Counted from the first letter of the stretch, positions 25,107 to 32,317 are shown. The stretch is 64,000 bases of DNA from Rhizobium sp. CIAT894 (GCF_000172795.2 NZ_CP020947.1:1863001-1927000); one strand, 5' to 3'. Numbers and translations: made by a program. Notes: generated from the letters alone by a model not told the origin.

Positions 25107-25143
25107 ATTCCTCGTTGACCTCCGGGGACGGGTTCAGCATCAT

Positions 25144-25158
25144 GTTCTCTATTTGTTC
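25144..25158. promoter_or_regulatory. LexA-type SOS box upstream of imuA
   Basis: A perfect GTTC-N7-GTTC (spacer TCTATTT) lies in the 119-base gap between the SMEK-like gene stop and imuA. This is the known alphaproteobacterial LexA operator, and imuABC is a classical target of LexA in the group. It is the second such box on the island. Confidence 0.8.
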
Positions 25159-25225
25159 TATCTTTGGAGCTTCGGAGTCAAGGTCGATTCCGACCTTTGC
25201 CGTCGATGCCTTCGCGGTGGGCCGA

Positions 25226-26254
25226 CTAGAAATCGCTGAAATCAAGCGCGACCAGGGGCCGGCTTAGCGGAATCCCGGTCGCCTCGACGTGTTCGAGCAG
25301 CACGAGGAAGCCTTCGAGCGTTAGGCCGGGGAGGAACACGCGCCAATAGGCACTTTCCCCATGTTCGTCCGGTTCGTCGAAGCGGACAAATCCATAGCTG
25401 TCGAGGACGCGCAACTCGCCGTCATTGTCTGGGTAGCGCGAAATTCTGATCAGCTTGTCGGCATTGATCTCGACGTAGTCGTTGCCGCCGAACCGCCGCC
25501 GCCGCTCGGTCTCCCGACGCTCGATGAGCATGACGAGAAATTCCCGCGTGATGCGAGGCAGCTTGGCCAGCGCCGCGGAGAGCGTCGCAAGGGATTTTTG
25601 GGTCTTGTCCAGATCCTCGCCGAGGCCTTGGTCTTCGAGCAGCTTGTTGAACTTGGTGAGGTCCGACATCTGCGGCTTGGGGATGGCTTCTATGAAGTCG
25701 GCAAGCGTCGTGGGGTACTTGCCGTCCGCGTCGGGAATCTCCAGCTCGATCTTGATGCGGGCGAGTTCGCTGCGGACGTGGTTATAGACGATCTGCAGCA
25801 CGTCGACCGGCATGTCCATGCAGAGCTTGCCGAGATCGTGGATGTCCCAGATGTCGTCGTCGTCGAACGACGCGCGTGCGCTCAACGCGGCATCAAGAGT
25901 GTACGATGATTGCTTGCCAGCGATCATCAATACGCGAATTTTCGTGTAGGTCTTGATCTGTTCGTCGCTCAACGTCCCCAGCATGTCGTTGACTTTCGCC
26001 GACGTGCGGGTCGCGGTGATCTGGAAGGCGACCTTGTTAGTCTTGTCGCCGAGATCGAGCCCCGGCTCATTGCTGCGATCCGCGTTGAGATTCACAAGCG
26101 AGAGCGAAAGCAGGTGATTGAGGATCGTCTTGAAAAAATCCTCGGCGTGCTTGTTGAGGTCGGTAAGACCCAGGCGTCCGCGCGTGGACACCTGACCCGC
26201 CACATCGCTGAGCGCGTCGACGATCTCGCCGATGAAATAGCCCCTTGTCAGCAT
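25226..26254 (-). CDS. SMEK-domain-like protein, putative nuclease-fold effector
   Basis: The 342-residue protein starts MLTRGYFIGEIVDALSDV and continues with HAEDFFKTILNHLLSLSL and GLDLGDKTNKVAFQITAT. This N-terminal pattern resembles the SMEK domain, and the Asp followed by a xQxT strand is reminiscent of PD-(D/E)xK nuclease folds. The C-terminal half is different: a helical linker, then FLVMLIERRETERRRRFGG and a strand-rich end (AYWRVFLPGLTLEGFLVLLE). GGAGGA lies 8 bases before the ATG. It stands between the mutasome and vapC, same strand, with 25 bases to the vapC stop, so it could be read through from vapBC. The family call rests on memory of the N-terminal pattern; nuclease activity is a guess. 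Confidence 0.55.
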   Translation of the reverse strand: MLTRGYFIGEIVDALSDVAGQVSTRGRLGLTDLNKHAEDFFKTILNHLLSLSLVNLNADRSNEPGLDLGDKTNKVAFQITATRTSAKVNDMLGTLSDEQIKTYTKIRVLMIAGKQSSYTLDAALSARASFDDDDIWDIHDLGKLCMDMPVDVLQIVYNHVRSELARIKIELEIPDADGKYPTTLADFIEAIPKPQMSDLTKFNKLLEDQGLGEDLDKTQKSLATLSAALAKLPRITREFLVMLIERRETERRRRFGGNDYVEINADKLIRISRYPDNDGELRVLDSYGFVRFDEPDEHGESAYWRVFLPGLTLEGFLVLLEHVEATGIPLSRPLVALDFSDF

Positions 26255-26279
26255 CGCTCAGTTCCTCCGTTCGGCCCGC

Positions 26280-26711
26280 TCACGGCGTGCCCCGCAACGG
26301 ATTGATGATTTCGATGCCAGGGAAATCGCGCTCGTTGTCGGTGACGACAACGCAGTCGTTGGCGGCGGCGACCGCAGCGATGATCGTATCGAGCCCGCTG
26401 CGCGGCCGGCCCGCGGCTTTGCCTTCGGCCATCAGCTCCGCCCAGGCGATGCCGGCCCGCTCATCGAACGGGAGGATGCGACCGGCGAACAGCGCCTGCG
26501 GACCTTGAGGGCCGCTGAACCACACGTCGAGCTGATCGCGACGCTTGCCGGCGGGCTTCTCGAGCACGCCTCTGCGAAGCTCCGCCAACGTCAGCGAGGC
26601 GATGAAAAGGTCGTCGTCCGACTGGTCTGCCATCCACGCGACCAGCGATTCCGAAGGCGCCGGCTTCGTGAAATTGCTGAGGATGTTGGTATCGAGCAGA
26701 TAGCGCATCAA
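26280..26711 (-). CDS. vapC: VapC toxin, PIN-domain RNase
   Basis: The 143-residue protein is a textbook PIN domain: LLDTNILSN near the N-terminus gives the first acidic residue, LTLAELRRGV the Glu, SGLDTIIAAVA the third and VVTDNERDF the fourth. VapC toxins cut tRNA or other RNAs when not bound by VapB; the target here is unknown. The start MMRYLL overlaps the antitoxin stop by four bases (ATGA), and the second Met is an equally possible start. The SMEK-like gene begins 26 bases downstream. On an integrated element this pair most likely supports maintenance. Confidence 0.93.
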   Translation of the reverse strand: MMRYLLDTNILSNFTKPAPSESLVAWMADQSDDDLFIASLTLAELRRGVLEKPAGKRRDQLDVWFSGPQGPQALFAGRILPFDERAGIAWAELMAEGKAAGRPRSGLDTIIAAVAAANDCVVVTDNERDFPGIEIINPLRGTP

Positions 26712-27010
26712 AGATCGACCTTGCGCCCTTCCTCACGCGCACGGGTCAGGTCGAGTTCCGAGCCGATCAGGGGCGAAGCCAGGAGCGCCTTGAGGATGCC
26801 GCCTTTGCTCGGTGGTTCACCGCCCACGTTGTCCTTTACCGCAGCCCGCAGCCGATCGGATTCAGGGCCGCCCTCTGCAAGGCGGCGAGCGACGTTCCGC
26901 ACCAGATCGCGGTCGGAATCCCGACCGGTCACCTCGAAGCGGACCAGCCCTTTTTCGGCCAGCCGATTGCGGAAATTGGCGATTGCGCGCTGCTGAGAAG
27001 GCTTGCTCAT
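26708..27010 (-). CDS. vapB: VapB-like antitoxin
   Basis: The 100-residue protein begins MSKPSQQRAIANFRNRLAEK and contains VRFEVTGRDSDRDLVRNVAR, which looks like a ribbon-helix-helix DNA-binding unit; the tail (LIGSELDLTRAREEGRKVDL) is the likely toxin-wrapping part. It precedes vapC with a 4-base overlap, and its promoter contains a tandem repeat that fits autoregulation. The family of this antitoxin is less sure than that of the toxin, but the position and size are typical. Confidence 0.85.
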   Translation of the reverse strand: MSKPSQQRAIANFRNRLAEKGLVRFEVTGRDSDRDLVRNVARRLAEGGPESDRLRAAVKDNVGGEPPSKGGILKALLASPLIGSELDLTRAREEGRKVDL

Positions 27011-27025
27011 TTCGTGTCTCCGGCG

Positions 27026-27063
27026 TATATCCAGAATATATCCAGAATGCGCGGAACCTGCAA
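27026..27063 (-). promoter_or_regulatory. vapBC promoter with tandem 11-bp operator repeat
   Basis: On the minus strand TTGCAG (27063-27058) is spaced 17 bases from TATATT (27040-27035), a good sigma70-type promoter. Two exact copies of TATATCCAGAA (plus-strand reading, 27026-27036 and 27037-27047) cover the -10 region. Repeated sites over a toxin-antitoxin promoter are the usual target of the antitoxin. Confidence 0.65.
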
Positions 27064-27302
27064 GGCCGGCGAGGCCGCGATTGCGGATTCCGACTACGAC
27101 GGGGAGCGCTGATGTACTCCGATATGCCCGCCGAACCTGCGAAGGGCTACGTTTACACCGAAACGCGCAAGTATTTGCGCTACACGGCGTTATCCGGCTG
27201 CGCCCAGGAGCCGCCGGTCATTCTCCATGATCCCCAAACGGTACGGGATGCCGACGCGGGGAGGATACTGGATTTCGTGTCGATTGCGACGACTATAGAC
27301 GC

Positions 27303-27536
27303 ATGTCCGCACAGATTATCCCATTTCCCGAGCCCGGTGCTGGCGAAGACGATTTCCTGGATTTCTACCGGGCGCCGCTGCCGCGAAAAAGGCCTGCCAA
27401 GGCAACGAAGCCGAAATGGCAACCTACGATCGTCGATGACTGGCCGGACGAGGTCCCCGTCTTCGTCGAAGAGCTGGAGCTGTTCGAGCTGTACCTCGGC
27501 GACGACCTGGACAGGATTCTCGGCATTACGAAGTGA
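27303..27536 (+). CDS. Small hypothetical protein next to the recombinase
   Basis: The 77-residue acidic protein begins MSAQIIPFPEPGAGEDDFLD and ends LGDDLDRILGITK. I recognise no family and see no helix-turn-helix, so it does not look like an excisionase. It stops 21 bases before the recombinase start, in the same direction, and the recombinase has a strong ribosome binding site in that gap, so the two are likely co-transcribed. The 290 bases upstream of it to vapB hold only the vapBC promoter and no other convincing gene. Confidence 0.6.
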   Translation: MSAQIIPFPEPGAGEDDFLDFYRAPLPRKRPAKATKPKWQPTIVDDWPDEVPVFVEELELFELYLGDDLDRILGITK

Positions 27537-27557
27537 TTTCAAACGTGGAGGTCTCGC

Positions 27558-29234
27558 ATGAACGCCAACGCGACTCCCGCCTTGGCGATGCCGGGGCGAG
27601 CTGCGCTTTATCTCCGTGTCTCGACCGGAAGGCAGGCCGAGCAGGACCTGTCTATCCCTGATCAGCGGCGCCAGCTTCTCGGCTACTGCGAGGCCCGCGG
27701 CATCGAGGTCGTTGCGGAGTTTGTTGAGCCGGGCGCGACAGCGACCGACGATAAGCGCCCCGCGTTTCAGCGCATGATGGACGAGGCCTCTCAGAAGCCG
27801 TCACCGTTCGACACAATCATCGTCCACTCGTTCTCCCGCTTTTTTCGCGACCAGTTCCAACTTGAGTTCTACGTCCGACGACTTGCCAAGAATGGCATCC
27901 GGCTGACTTCCATCACCCAGGATCTCGGTGACGATCCGATGAGCGTGATGATGCGCCAGATCATGGCGCTGTTCGACGAGTATCAGTCGAAGGAAAACGC
28001 CAAGCACACCCTCCGGGCAATGCGCGAGAACGCCCGTCAGGGCTATTGGAACGGTTCCCGCCCGCCCTTTGGCTACAAGATCGTTGCCGCCGAGATGCGC
28101 GGAGCGCGGACCAAGAAGAAAATTGAGCCCGATCCCATCCATATCGAAACCGTGCGTTTGATCTTCCGACTGGCCCGGATCGGCGACGGGGACGGTCCGC
28201 TCGGTGTCCGCCAGATCGCAGGATATCTGAATGAACGCGGCCTCCGGACGCAGACCGGTGGCCGATGGGGTCTGGGAGCGGTCCACGAGCTGCTGACCCG
28301 CCGGACTTACATCGGGGTCCATCGCTTCAATGTTAGTGGCAAGCGCAAGGGCACCAAAAAGAACCCCGAGGACATCGTCGAGGTCGAGGTTCCGTCCATC
28401 ATCGAGCCGGAAGAATTCGAGGCGGTTCAGGAGATGCTCAAATCGCGCGCTCCGCAACTCAAAGCGCCCCGTTTCGTCAATTCACCAACGCTCCTAGGAG
28501 GAGTGGTCTATTGCGCCGACTGCGGCGGTGCCATGACCTTGCGGACGTCCGGCAAGGGTGAGGAGTACAGGTACTATACCTGCTGCACTGCCGCACGGCA
28601 GGGAAGGACAGGCTGTAAGGGGCGTACTGTCCCGATGGCAGAGCTGGACTCGATCGTCGTCGAGCATATCGAGACCCGGCTGCTAGCGCCTGGCCGCTTG
28701 GAGAACATGCTGGGCGCGCTCGTAGAGCGCCGTTCGGACCACGCTGAGAAGGAGAAGGAGCGGATTACCGCGCTCAAACATCAAGCCTCTGACGCTGAGG
28801 AGAAACTAACCCGGCTTTATCGCGCCATCGAGAACGGTCTGGCTGATCTCGATGATTCGAATCTGAAGGGGAGGATCGCAGAGCTGAAGCGGATTAGGGA
28901 TTCGGCTAGGGCCGACGTTGAACGCGCGGAAAGCCGGGATGCGCGGAGCGCCACCGTCACTATGGAATCGATTAACGAGTTCGCCCGAATGGCCAGACAG
29001 CGGTTGCGCCGGGAAGATGGAACCTTCCGGAGAAGCCACATCCAAAGTCTCGTACAGCGGGCTGAGGTGGGAGCGGATCAGATTGTGATCCGTGGTTCGG
29101 CCCTCAAGCTCCTCCAGACCCTCGCCGAGGTGTCTGGAGGAAAGCCTGGAGTGGAAACGGCGACGCTAGGCGTTCGCAGTTTCGTACCGAAATGGCTCCC
29201 CGGGCCGGATTCGAACCGGCGACCTGTCGATTAA
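27558..29234 (+). CDS. Large serine recombinase (integrase) ending inside tRNA-Asn
   Basis: The 558-residue protein has the resolvase domain first (ALYLRVSTGRQ, nucleophile Ser22; IIVHSFSRFFRD), then a Recombinase domain (GVRQIAGYLNERGLRTQTGG), a zinc ribbon (VVYCADCGGAMTLRTSGKG, around residue 319, with a second Cys cluster in YTCCTAARQGRTGCKG) and a coiled coil (about 395-460). These enzymes integrate and excise mobile elements without homology. GGAGG stands 7 bases before the ATG. The last 14 codons read through the antisense of tRNA-Asn and the TAA overlaps its anticodon, so the C-terminus is encoded by the insertion target. It is the most likely enzyme for insertion of this island. Confidence 0.93.
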   Translation: MNANATPALAMPGRAALYLRVSTGRQAEQDLSIPDQRRQLLGYCEARGIEVVAEFVEPGATATDDKRPAFQRMMDEASQKPSPFDTIIVHSFSRFFRDQFQLEFYVRRLAKNGIRLTSITQDLGDDPMSVMMRQIMALFDEYQSKENAKHTLRAMRENARQGYWNGSRPPFGYKIVAAEMRGARTKKKIEPDPIHIETVRLIFRLARIGDGDGPLGVRQIAGYLNERGLRTQTGGRWGLGAVHELLTRRTYIGVHRFNVSGKRKGTKKNPEDIVEVEVPSIIEPEEFEAVQEMLKSRAPQLKAPRFVNSPTLLGGVVYCADCGGAMTLRTSGKGEEYRYYTCCTAARQGRTGCKGRTVPMAELDSIVVEHIETRLLAPGRLENMLGALVERRSDHAEKEKERITALKHQASDAEEKLTRLYRAIENGLADLDDSNLKGRIAELKRIRDSARADVERAESRDARSATVTMESINEFARMARQRLRREDGTFRRSHIQSLVQRAEVGADQIVIRGSALKLLQTLAEVSGGKPGVETATLGVRSFVPKWLPGPDSNRRPVD

Positions 29235-29267
29235 CAGTCGAATGCTCTACCGCTGAGCTACCAGGGA
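29193..29267 (-). tRNA. tRNA-Asn(GTT), insertion site of the island
   Basis: The gene is 75 bases long including an encoded CCA. The acceptor stem pairs TCCCTGG with CCGGGGA (one G-T pair), the T arm reads GGTTCGAATCC, and the anticodon loop CTGTTAA places GTT at 29235-29233. Its 3' end faces the island and its sequence is intact, as expected when the integrating element replaces the 3' end with an identical copy. The serine recombinase gene overlaps its 3' 42 bases on the opposite strand. Confidence 0.95.
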
Positions 29268-29293
29268 TCACTGCTTGGCGCGGTGTGAGTGGG

Positions 29294-29322
29294 CTAATAC
29301 AAATGCTTTCCCGATTTGCCAA
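29294..29322 (-). promoter_or_regulatory. Promoter of tRNA-Asn
   Basis: On the minus strand TTGGCA (29322-29317), a 17-base spacer and TATTAG (29299-29294) precede the tRNA, with a C-rich discriminator typical of stringently controlled tRNA promoters. The -35 box is part of a 9-bp inverted repeat (29271-29279 with 29318-29326). On the plus strand the right arm is followed by six T residues, so it could also stop transcription coming from the recombinase. Confidence 0.6.
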
Positions 29323-29384
29323 GCAGTTTTTTCAAAAAAATGAAATGAACTTGTATTTGGGGTGCCCGTGCCCATCTCTGGGGA

Positions 29385-29702
29385 ATGACGAATGGGAATG
29401 AACGCGAAGAGGCGAGGGGCGGCGATAGGCCCGGGAAGCGGGGGCGGCGCTTCGGTATCGATCACGCCAGCGGCAGGCTTATGCTCGGTGCCTTCAGCAT
29501 CGGCATGCCGCGCTCGCGCGTTGCGCGGATGGCGATCGGCGTGGCCCTGATTCTTTGCGGGTTCCTTGGCTTCCTTCCGATCTTGGGCTTCTGGATGCTG
29601 CCGCTCGGCTTCCTCGTGCTTTCGCACGATCTGCCTGTTGCGCGCCGGCTTCGGCGGCGGCTGGCGGTCTGGTGGCACAGGCGTGGAAAACCGGCTGGCT
29701 GA
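29385..29702 (+). CDS. Small membrane protein
   Basis: The 105-residue protein has a basic N-terminus and then two hydrophobic stretches: MAIGVALILCGFLGFLPILG and FWMLPLGFLVLSHDLPVARR, likely two membrane-spanning segments, and a basic tail (RRLRRRLAVWWHRRGKPAG). It resembles small rhizobial inner-membrane proteins with a P-rich turn between helices; the function is unknown. The ATG at 29385 has GGGG just ahead. It is the first gene on the core side of the island junction and is transcribed away from the tRNA. Confidence 0.7.
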   Translation: MTNGNEREEARGGDRPGKRGRRFGIDHASGRLMLGAFSIGMPRSRVARMAIGVALILCGFLGFLPILGFWMLPLGFLVLSHDLPVARRLRRRLAVWWHRRGKPAG

Positions 29703-29803
29703 TTGCCGCCCGCAGCTGCTCGTGGAACGGTGGAGCGCATTTCGCATTCGTGGTTTATGAAATGTAAAACGCGAAAATGCGTCACAATGGTCCAGGTGAG
29801 GAA

Positions 29804-30103
29804 ATGAAGGCATTTTTTGTTATCGCGCTGTCAGCGGCGACGATCCTCTCCGGCGTTCCCGCGGCGGCTCAAGCCGTCGACAATGGCGGTTTCGACGCCC
29901 GCGGCATTTGCCGCCGTCCCGAAGGCTGCGTGGTCGACCATGGCCAAGGCGGCAGCTACAACGGGCCTCGCAACTATCGCAATTTCAACGGCCGCAACGA
30001 GCGTGATGGCGGGAACGACCGCAACCGGGACGACCGCCGCTATCGCAATCAGAACAGAACGGACAATTTCGACGCTGCATCCAGCCGCATTGCCGCCCTG
30101 TGA
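29804..30103 (+). CDS. Small secreted Asn/Arg-rich protein
   Basis: The 99-residue protein has a clear signal peptide (MKAFFVIALSAATILSGV, cleavage likely after PAAAQA). The mature part has two Cys in GICRRPEGCVVDH and then a low-complexity tail rich in Asn, Arg, Asp and Gly (YRNFNGRNERDGGNDRNRDD). I recognise no family. ATG at 29804 follows GTGAGG; an upstream in-frame start adds nine residues without signal-peptide character. It ends 10 bases before the convergent KTSC-like gene. Confidence 0.65.
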   Translation: MKAFFVIALSAATILSGVPAAAQAVDNGGFDARGICRRPEGCVVDHGQGGSYNGPRNYRNFNGRNERDGGNDRNRDDRRYRNQNRTDNFDAASSRIAAL

Positions 30104-30113
30104 TTGAGCCGGC

Positions 30114-30449
30114 CTAATTCGATCTGATTTCGCTTTCCTCGAAAACGCCGCCATGGTCAGGATCAAGGCTGGTCGCCATCAACAGGCTGCAGGCGGCAAG
30201 GATGAGGACGAGCTTCATGGCGTAGGAGAGAGAAACCGCATGTCGGCGGCCCGATGCGACGCGGGAAGGCGCAACATAATAGTTGTAGTAGAAGTGCGGA
30301 TCGCTCGTTGCCAGCAGGCTCTCGTAGACGTGCGGCGGAATGTCCGCATGTTTAACCGGTGGAGAACCCGGAAACTTTACATGGAGATCGCGGCTCTCGG
30401 CATCGTATGCCGCACGCGCGTGCTTCGATTTGAGGGCAGCCCAATTCAT
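30114..30449 (-). CDS. KTSC-like protein with C-terminal membrane segment
   Basis: The 111-residue protein has an N-terminal KTSC-like region (AAYDAESRDLHVKFPGSP, then IPPHVYESLLATSDPHFYYN) and a C-terminal hydrophobic helix (YAMKLVLILAACSLLMATSL). KTSC domains are small folds seen alone or fused to nucleic-acid-related proteins; the function here is unknown. AGGAG is 5 bases before the ATG at 30449, so a 32-codon upstream extension was dropped. It is divergent from another KTSC-like gene 187 bases away. Confidence 0.65.
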   Translation of the reverse strand: MNWAALKSKHARAAYDAESRDLHVKFPGSPPVKHADIPPHVYESLLATSDPHFYYNYYVAPSRVASGRRHAVSLSYAMKLVLILAACSLLMATSLDPDHGGVFEESEIRSN

Positions 30450-30636
30450 TGCAGCTCCTATCACCCTCCCGGGCCAATATGAGGCCGGTTGGACGATCGT
30501 CAAGCTGACGATTTGTTTCAAACTGCAATCATTGCCGCCTCGCAATTCACGGGGCAGCGCCTATTCTTTCCCTCGACAACCCTACGCGCATTAACGTTAC
30601 GTCAACCATTTTGTTGCGGCGGCGTCACCTTCCGCT

Positions 30637-30939
30637 ATGGGTGCGCGCATGCAAACCTTTTTGATCCAATCGCGCGACATAGAAGCGCTTCACTACAACG
30701 CCGATGCCCGCCTGCTGCTCGTCAAATACAGCAGCGGCGACATTCGCAGTTTTACCAGAATTTCGCCGGAGGCTATGCGACGGCTACTCGGCGTCGGCCC
30801 CGAAATCGACGAGACATCTGAGTTCAGCGATCTCGATTATCAGGCGGAGATCCGGAAAGGCGGGCTGAAGGCGCTCTACCTCCTCACGGGAATCAATCCG
30901 TCACAGTTCGATTTTTCGCCCGGCCGGCAGGTCTGGTAG
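30637..30939 (+). CDS. KTSC-like small protein
   Basis: The protein has 100 residues, or 96 if translation starts at the ATG at 30649 (MQTFLIQSRD). The first half, SRDIEALHYNADARLLLVKY and IRSFTRISPEAMRRLLG, matches the KTSC pattern; the second half (LKALYLLTGINPSQFDFSPG) is outside it. Neither start has a strong ribosome binding site. It is divergent from the membrane-anchored KTSC-like gene, and the gap between them is A+T-rich and could hold both promoters. Confidence 0.6.
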   Translation: MGARMQTFLIQSRDIEALHYNADARLLLVKYSSGDIRSFTRISPEAMRRLLGVGPEIDETSEFSDLDYQAEIRKGGLKALYLLTGINPSQFDFSPGRQVW

Positions 30940-31015
30940 CACCGCGCGCGAACGTCGATGCCGCACCCGCAGACGGGAACCGCATTCACATCGCTTATGT
31001 CATGTGGAAGAATTT

Positions 31016-31089
31016 TGGAGGCCTCGCCCGGAATTGAACCGGGGTACAAGGATTTGCAGTCCTCTGCGTCACCACTCCGCCACGAGGCC
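31016..31089 (-). tRNA. tRNA-Cys(GCA)
   Basis: The gene is 74 bases long with an encoded CCA. The acceptor stem is GGCCTCG with CGAGGCC, the discriminator is T as in tRNA-Cys, the anticodon arm reads GGACTGCAAATCC with GCA as anticodon, and the T arm is GGTTCAATTCC. A possible promoter upstream on the minus strand is TTGCGA (31148-31143), 16 bases, CTAAAC (31126-31121). The 217 bases from here to the next gene show no other feature. Confidence 0.95.
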
Positions 31090-31306
31090 TCACGGGCTCG
31101 TTATCAGAGCCGTGGCGAGCGTTTAGAATGATCGTAAGGAAATCGCAAGAGGGCATTTCGGAAAAACGCCATCTGCGGCGGTTGAGAAAGTCATCCTCTA
31201 TCGCAGACCGGAACGACTGCACGCTGGAGCTTCCAGGCCGGATCCGTCAGCGATAAGATCGCGGCAAGACGCCGCCAGCTCTATCCCGGAGCGCTTCGGG
31301 CCCTTG

Positions 31307-31414
31307 TCACTTCAGGGTCGTTTCGCCGTCCAGCAGCCCGCAGCAGAATATGCCGATGAGCGCTGCGACGATGAAAAAATCGAACAGCGTGAAATACGCC
31401 AAAATCGCAGACAT
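31307..31414 (-). CDS. 35-residue membrane peptide
   Basis: A short frame reads MSAILAYFTLFDFFIVAALI followed by GIFCCGLLDGETTLK and TGA. It is one hydrophobic helix with a short polar tail, and GGAGGAGGAG sits 6 bases ahead of the ATG, an unusually strong ribosome binding site, which is the best argument that it is real. No family is recognised. It lies alone between tRNA-Cys and pcm, transcribed away from pcm. Confidence 0.6.
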   Translation of the reverse strand: MSAILAYFTLFDFFIVAALIGIFCCGLLDGETTLK

Positions 31415-31625
31415 GGCCTGCTCCTCCTCCTGTTTCCTCCGCTGTCAATCATAACATGAAGGGGCAGGGGATTCCACGCCGGAGTAGCAACGCTTCGGTC
31501 CCTGCTGTGGCACGGAAGAGGCGCCCGCCGGATTCTTTTCGCCGATGGCTGCCAAGCCTTGAAAGCATTCGTGGCGCGGATTAAGAGACGGGGGACAAGA
31601 ACCGCTTTTCAAAGAGCGAGAGGAC

Positions 31626-32291
31626 ATGATGGATTTCGAAGCAGCGCGCGCAAAGATGGTCGACACCCAGGTTCGCACGACGGACGTTACCTCGCATTCC
31701 GTGCTGACGGCGCTTCTCACGGTGCCGCGTGAGGCATTCGTGCCTGAGAAGGCGAAGCTGCTGGCCTACATCGACAACGATGTCGAGATATCGGCCGCCG
31801 CATCCGGAAAACCGGCCCGGTTCCTGATGGAGGCGTCGCCGCTTGCCAAGCTGCTGCAGCTGGCGGCAGTCACCAAGGATGATTTCGTGCTCGAAGTCGG
31901 CTGCGGCACCGGTTACACATCGGCGCTGCTGTCGATCATCGCGGGCTCCGTCATCGCGCTCGAATGCGACGAGGCGCTCGCCGCCGAAGCGAAGGCAAAA
32001 CTTGCCGACTATGCCAAGGTCGAGGTCGTCACCGGCCCGCTCGAAAAGGGTTATGCTGCCGGCGCTCCCTATGATCTCATCTTCGTCAACGGCGCAGTCG
32101 AGGAGGTTCCGGCTGCTCTTCTCGGTCAATTGCGCGATGGCGGTCGCCTGGTCACGGTCGAAGGTTACGGCAATGCCGCCCGCGCCAAGGTCTTCGTCGC
32201 CGAGCGTGGGGCCGTTTCGGAAAACGTCTTTTTCAACGCTTCGGTCAAGCCGCTGCCGGGTTTCGCCAAGGCGCGCGAATTCGTTTTCTGA
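31626..32291 (+). CDS. Protein-L-isoaspartate O-methyltransferase family protein
   Basis: The protein has 221 residues. The SAM-binding motif is VLEVGCGTGYTSALLS near residue 90, and the family context is seen in REAFVPEKAK and YDLIFVNGAVEEVPAALLGQ. Classical family members methylate isoaspartyl residues in aged proteins; this branch, found next to popZ in rhizobia, is less well studied. Two ATG codons stand in tandem at 31626 and 31629, after GAGAGG. A second family member lies at 54245-54898, so the two probably have different substrates. A strong terminator follows. Confidence 0.85.
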   Translation: MMDFEAARAKMVDTQVRTTDVTSHSVLTALLTVPREAFVPEKAKLLAYIDNDVEISAAASGKPARFLMEASPLAKLLQLAAVTKDDFVLEVGCGTGYTSALLSIIAGSVIALECDEALAAEAKAKLADYAKVEVVTGPLEKGYAAGAPYDLIFVNGAVEEVPAALLGQLRDGGRLVTVEGYGNAARAKVFVAERGAVSENVFFNASVKPLPGFAKAREFVF

Positions 32292-32317
32292 GGCCGATTT
32301 CATTGATGAATTCAGCG

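Larger units (their letters stand above)
1..29234. mobile_element. Right-hand part of a genomic island integrated at tRNA-Asn
   Basis: The stretch carries plasmid or ICE-type genes (ParB-like, DUF932, DUF2493, Toprim, methyltransferase/strawberry-notch helicase), a mutasome, a toxin-antitoxin pair and, at its right edge, a serine recombinase whose last 14 codons lie inside the tRNA-Asn gene. Beyond the tRNA the gene content switches at once to Rhizobium core chromosome. The left junction, which should carry a copy of the tRNA 3' end, is not in the window, and neither are relaxase, coupling-protein or type IV secretion genes, so the element could be an ICE, a mobilisable island or an immobilised remnant. 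The boundary is inferred from gene content and the tRNA overlap, not from paired att sites. Confidence 0.8.

Noticed and set aside
26812..27561. A 249-codon plus-strand frame across vapB and the small gene before the recombinase
   Set aside because: It overlaps vapB antisense and then a better frame at 27303 with a different phase, and it ends inside the recombinase ribosome binding region.
29193..29267. A left att copy of the tRNA-Asn 3' end within the window
   Set aside because: I looked for a second copy of the tRNA 3' sequence in positions 1-27,500 and saw none, so the left end must lie outside.
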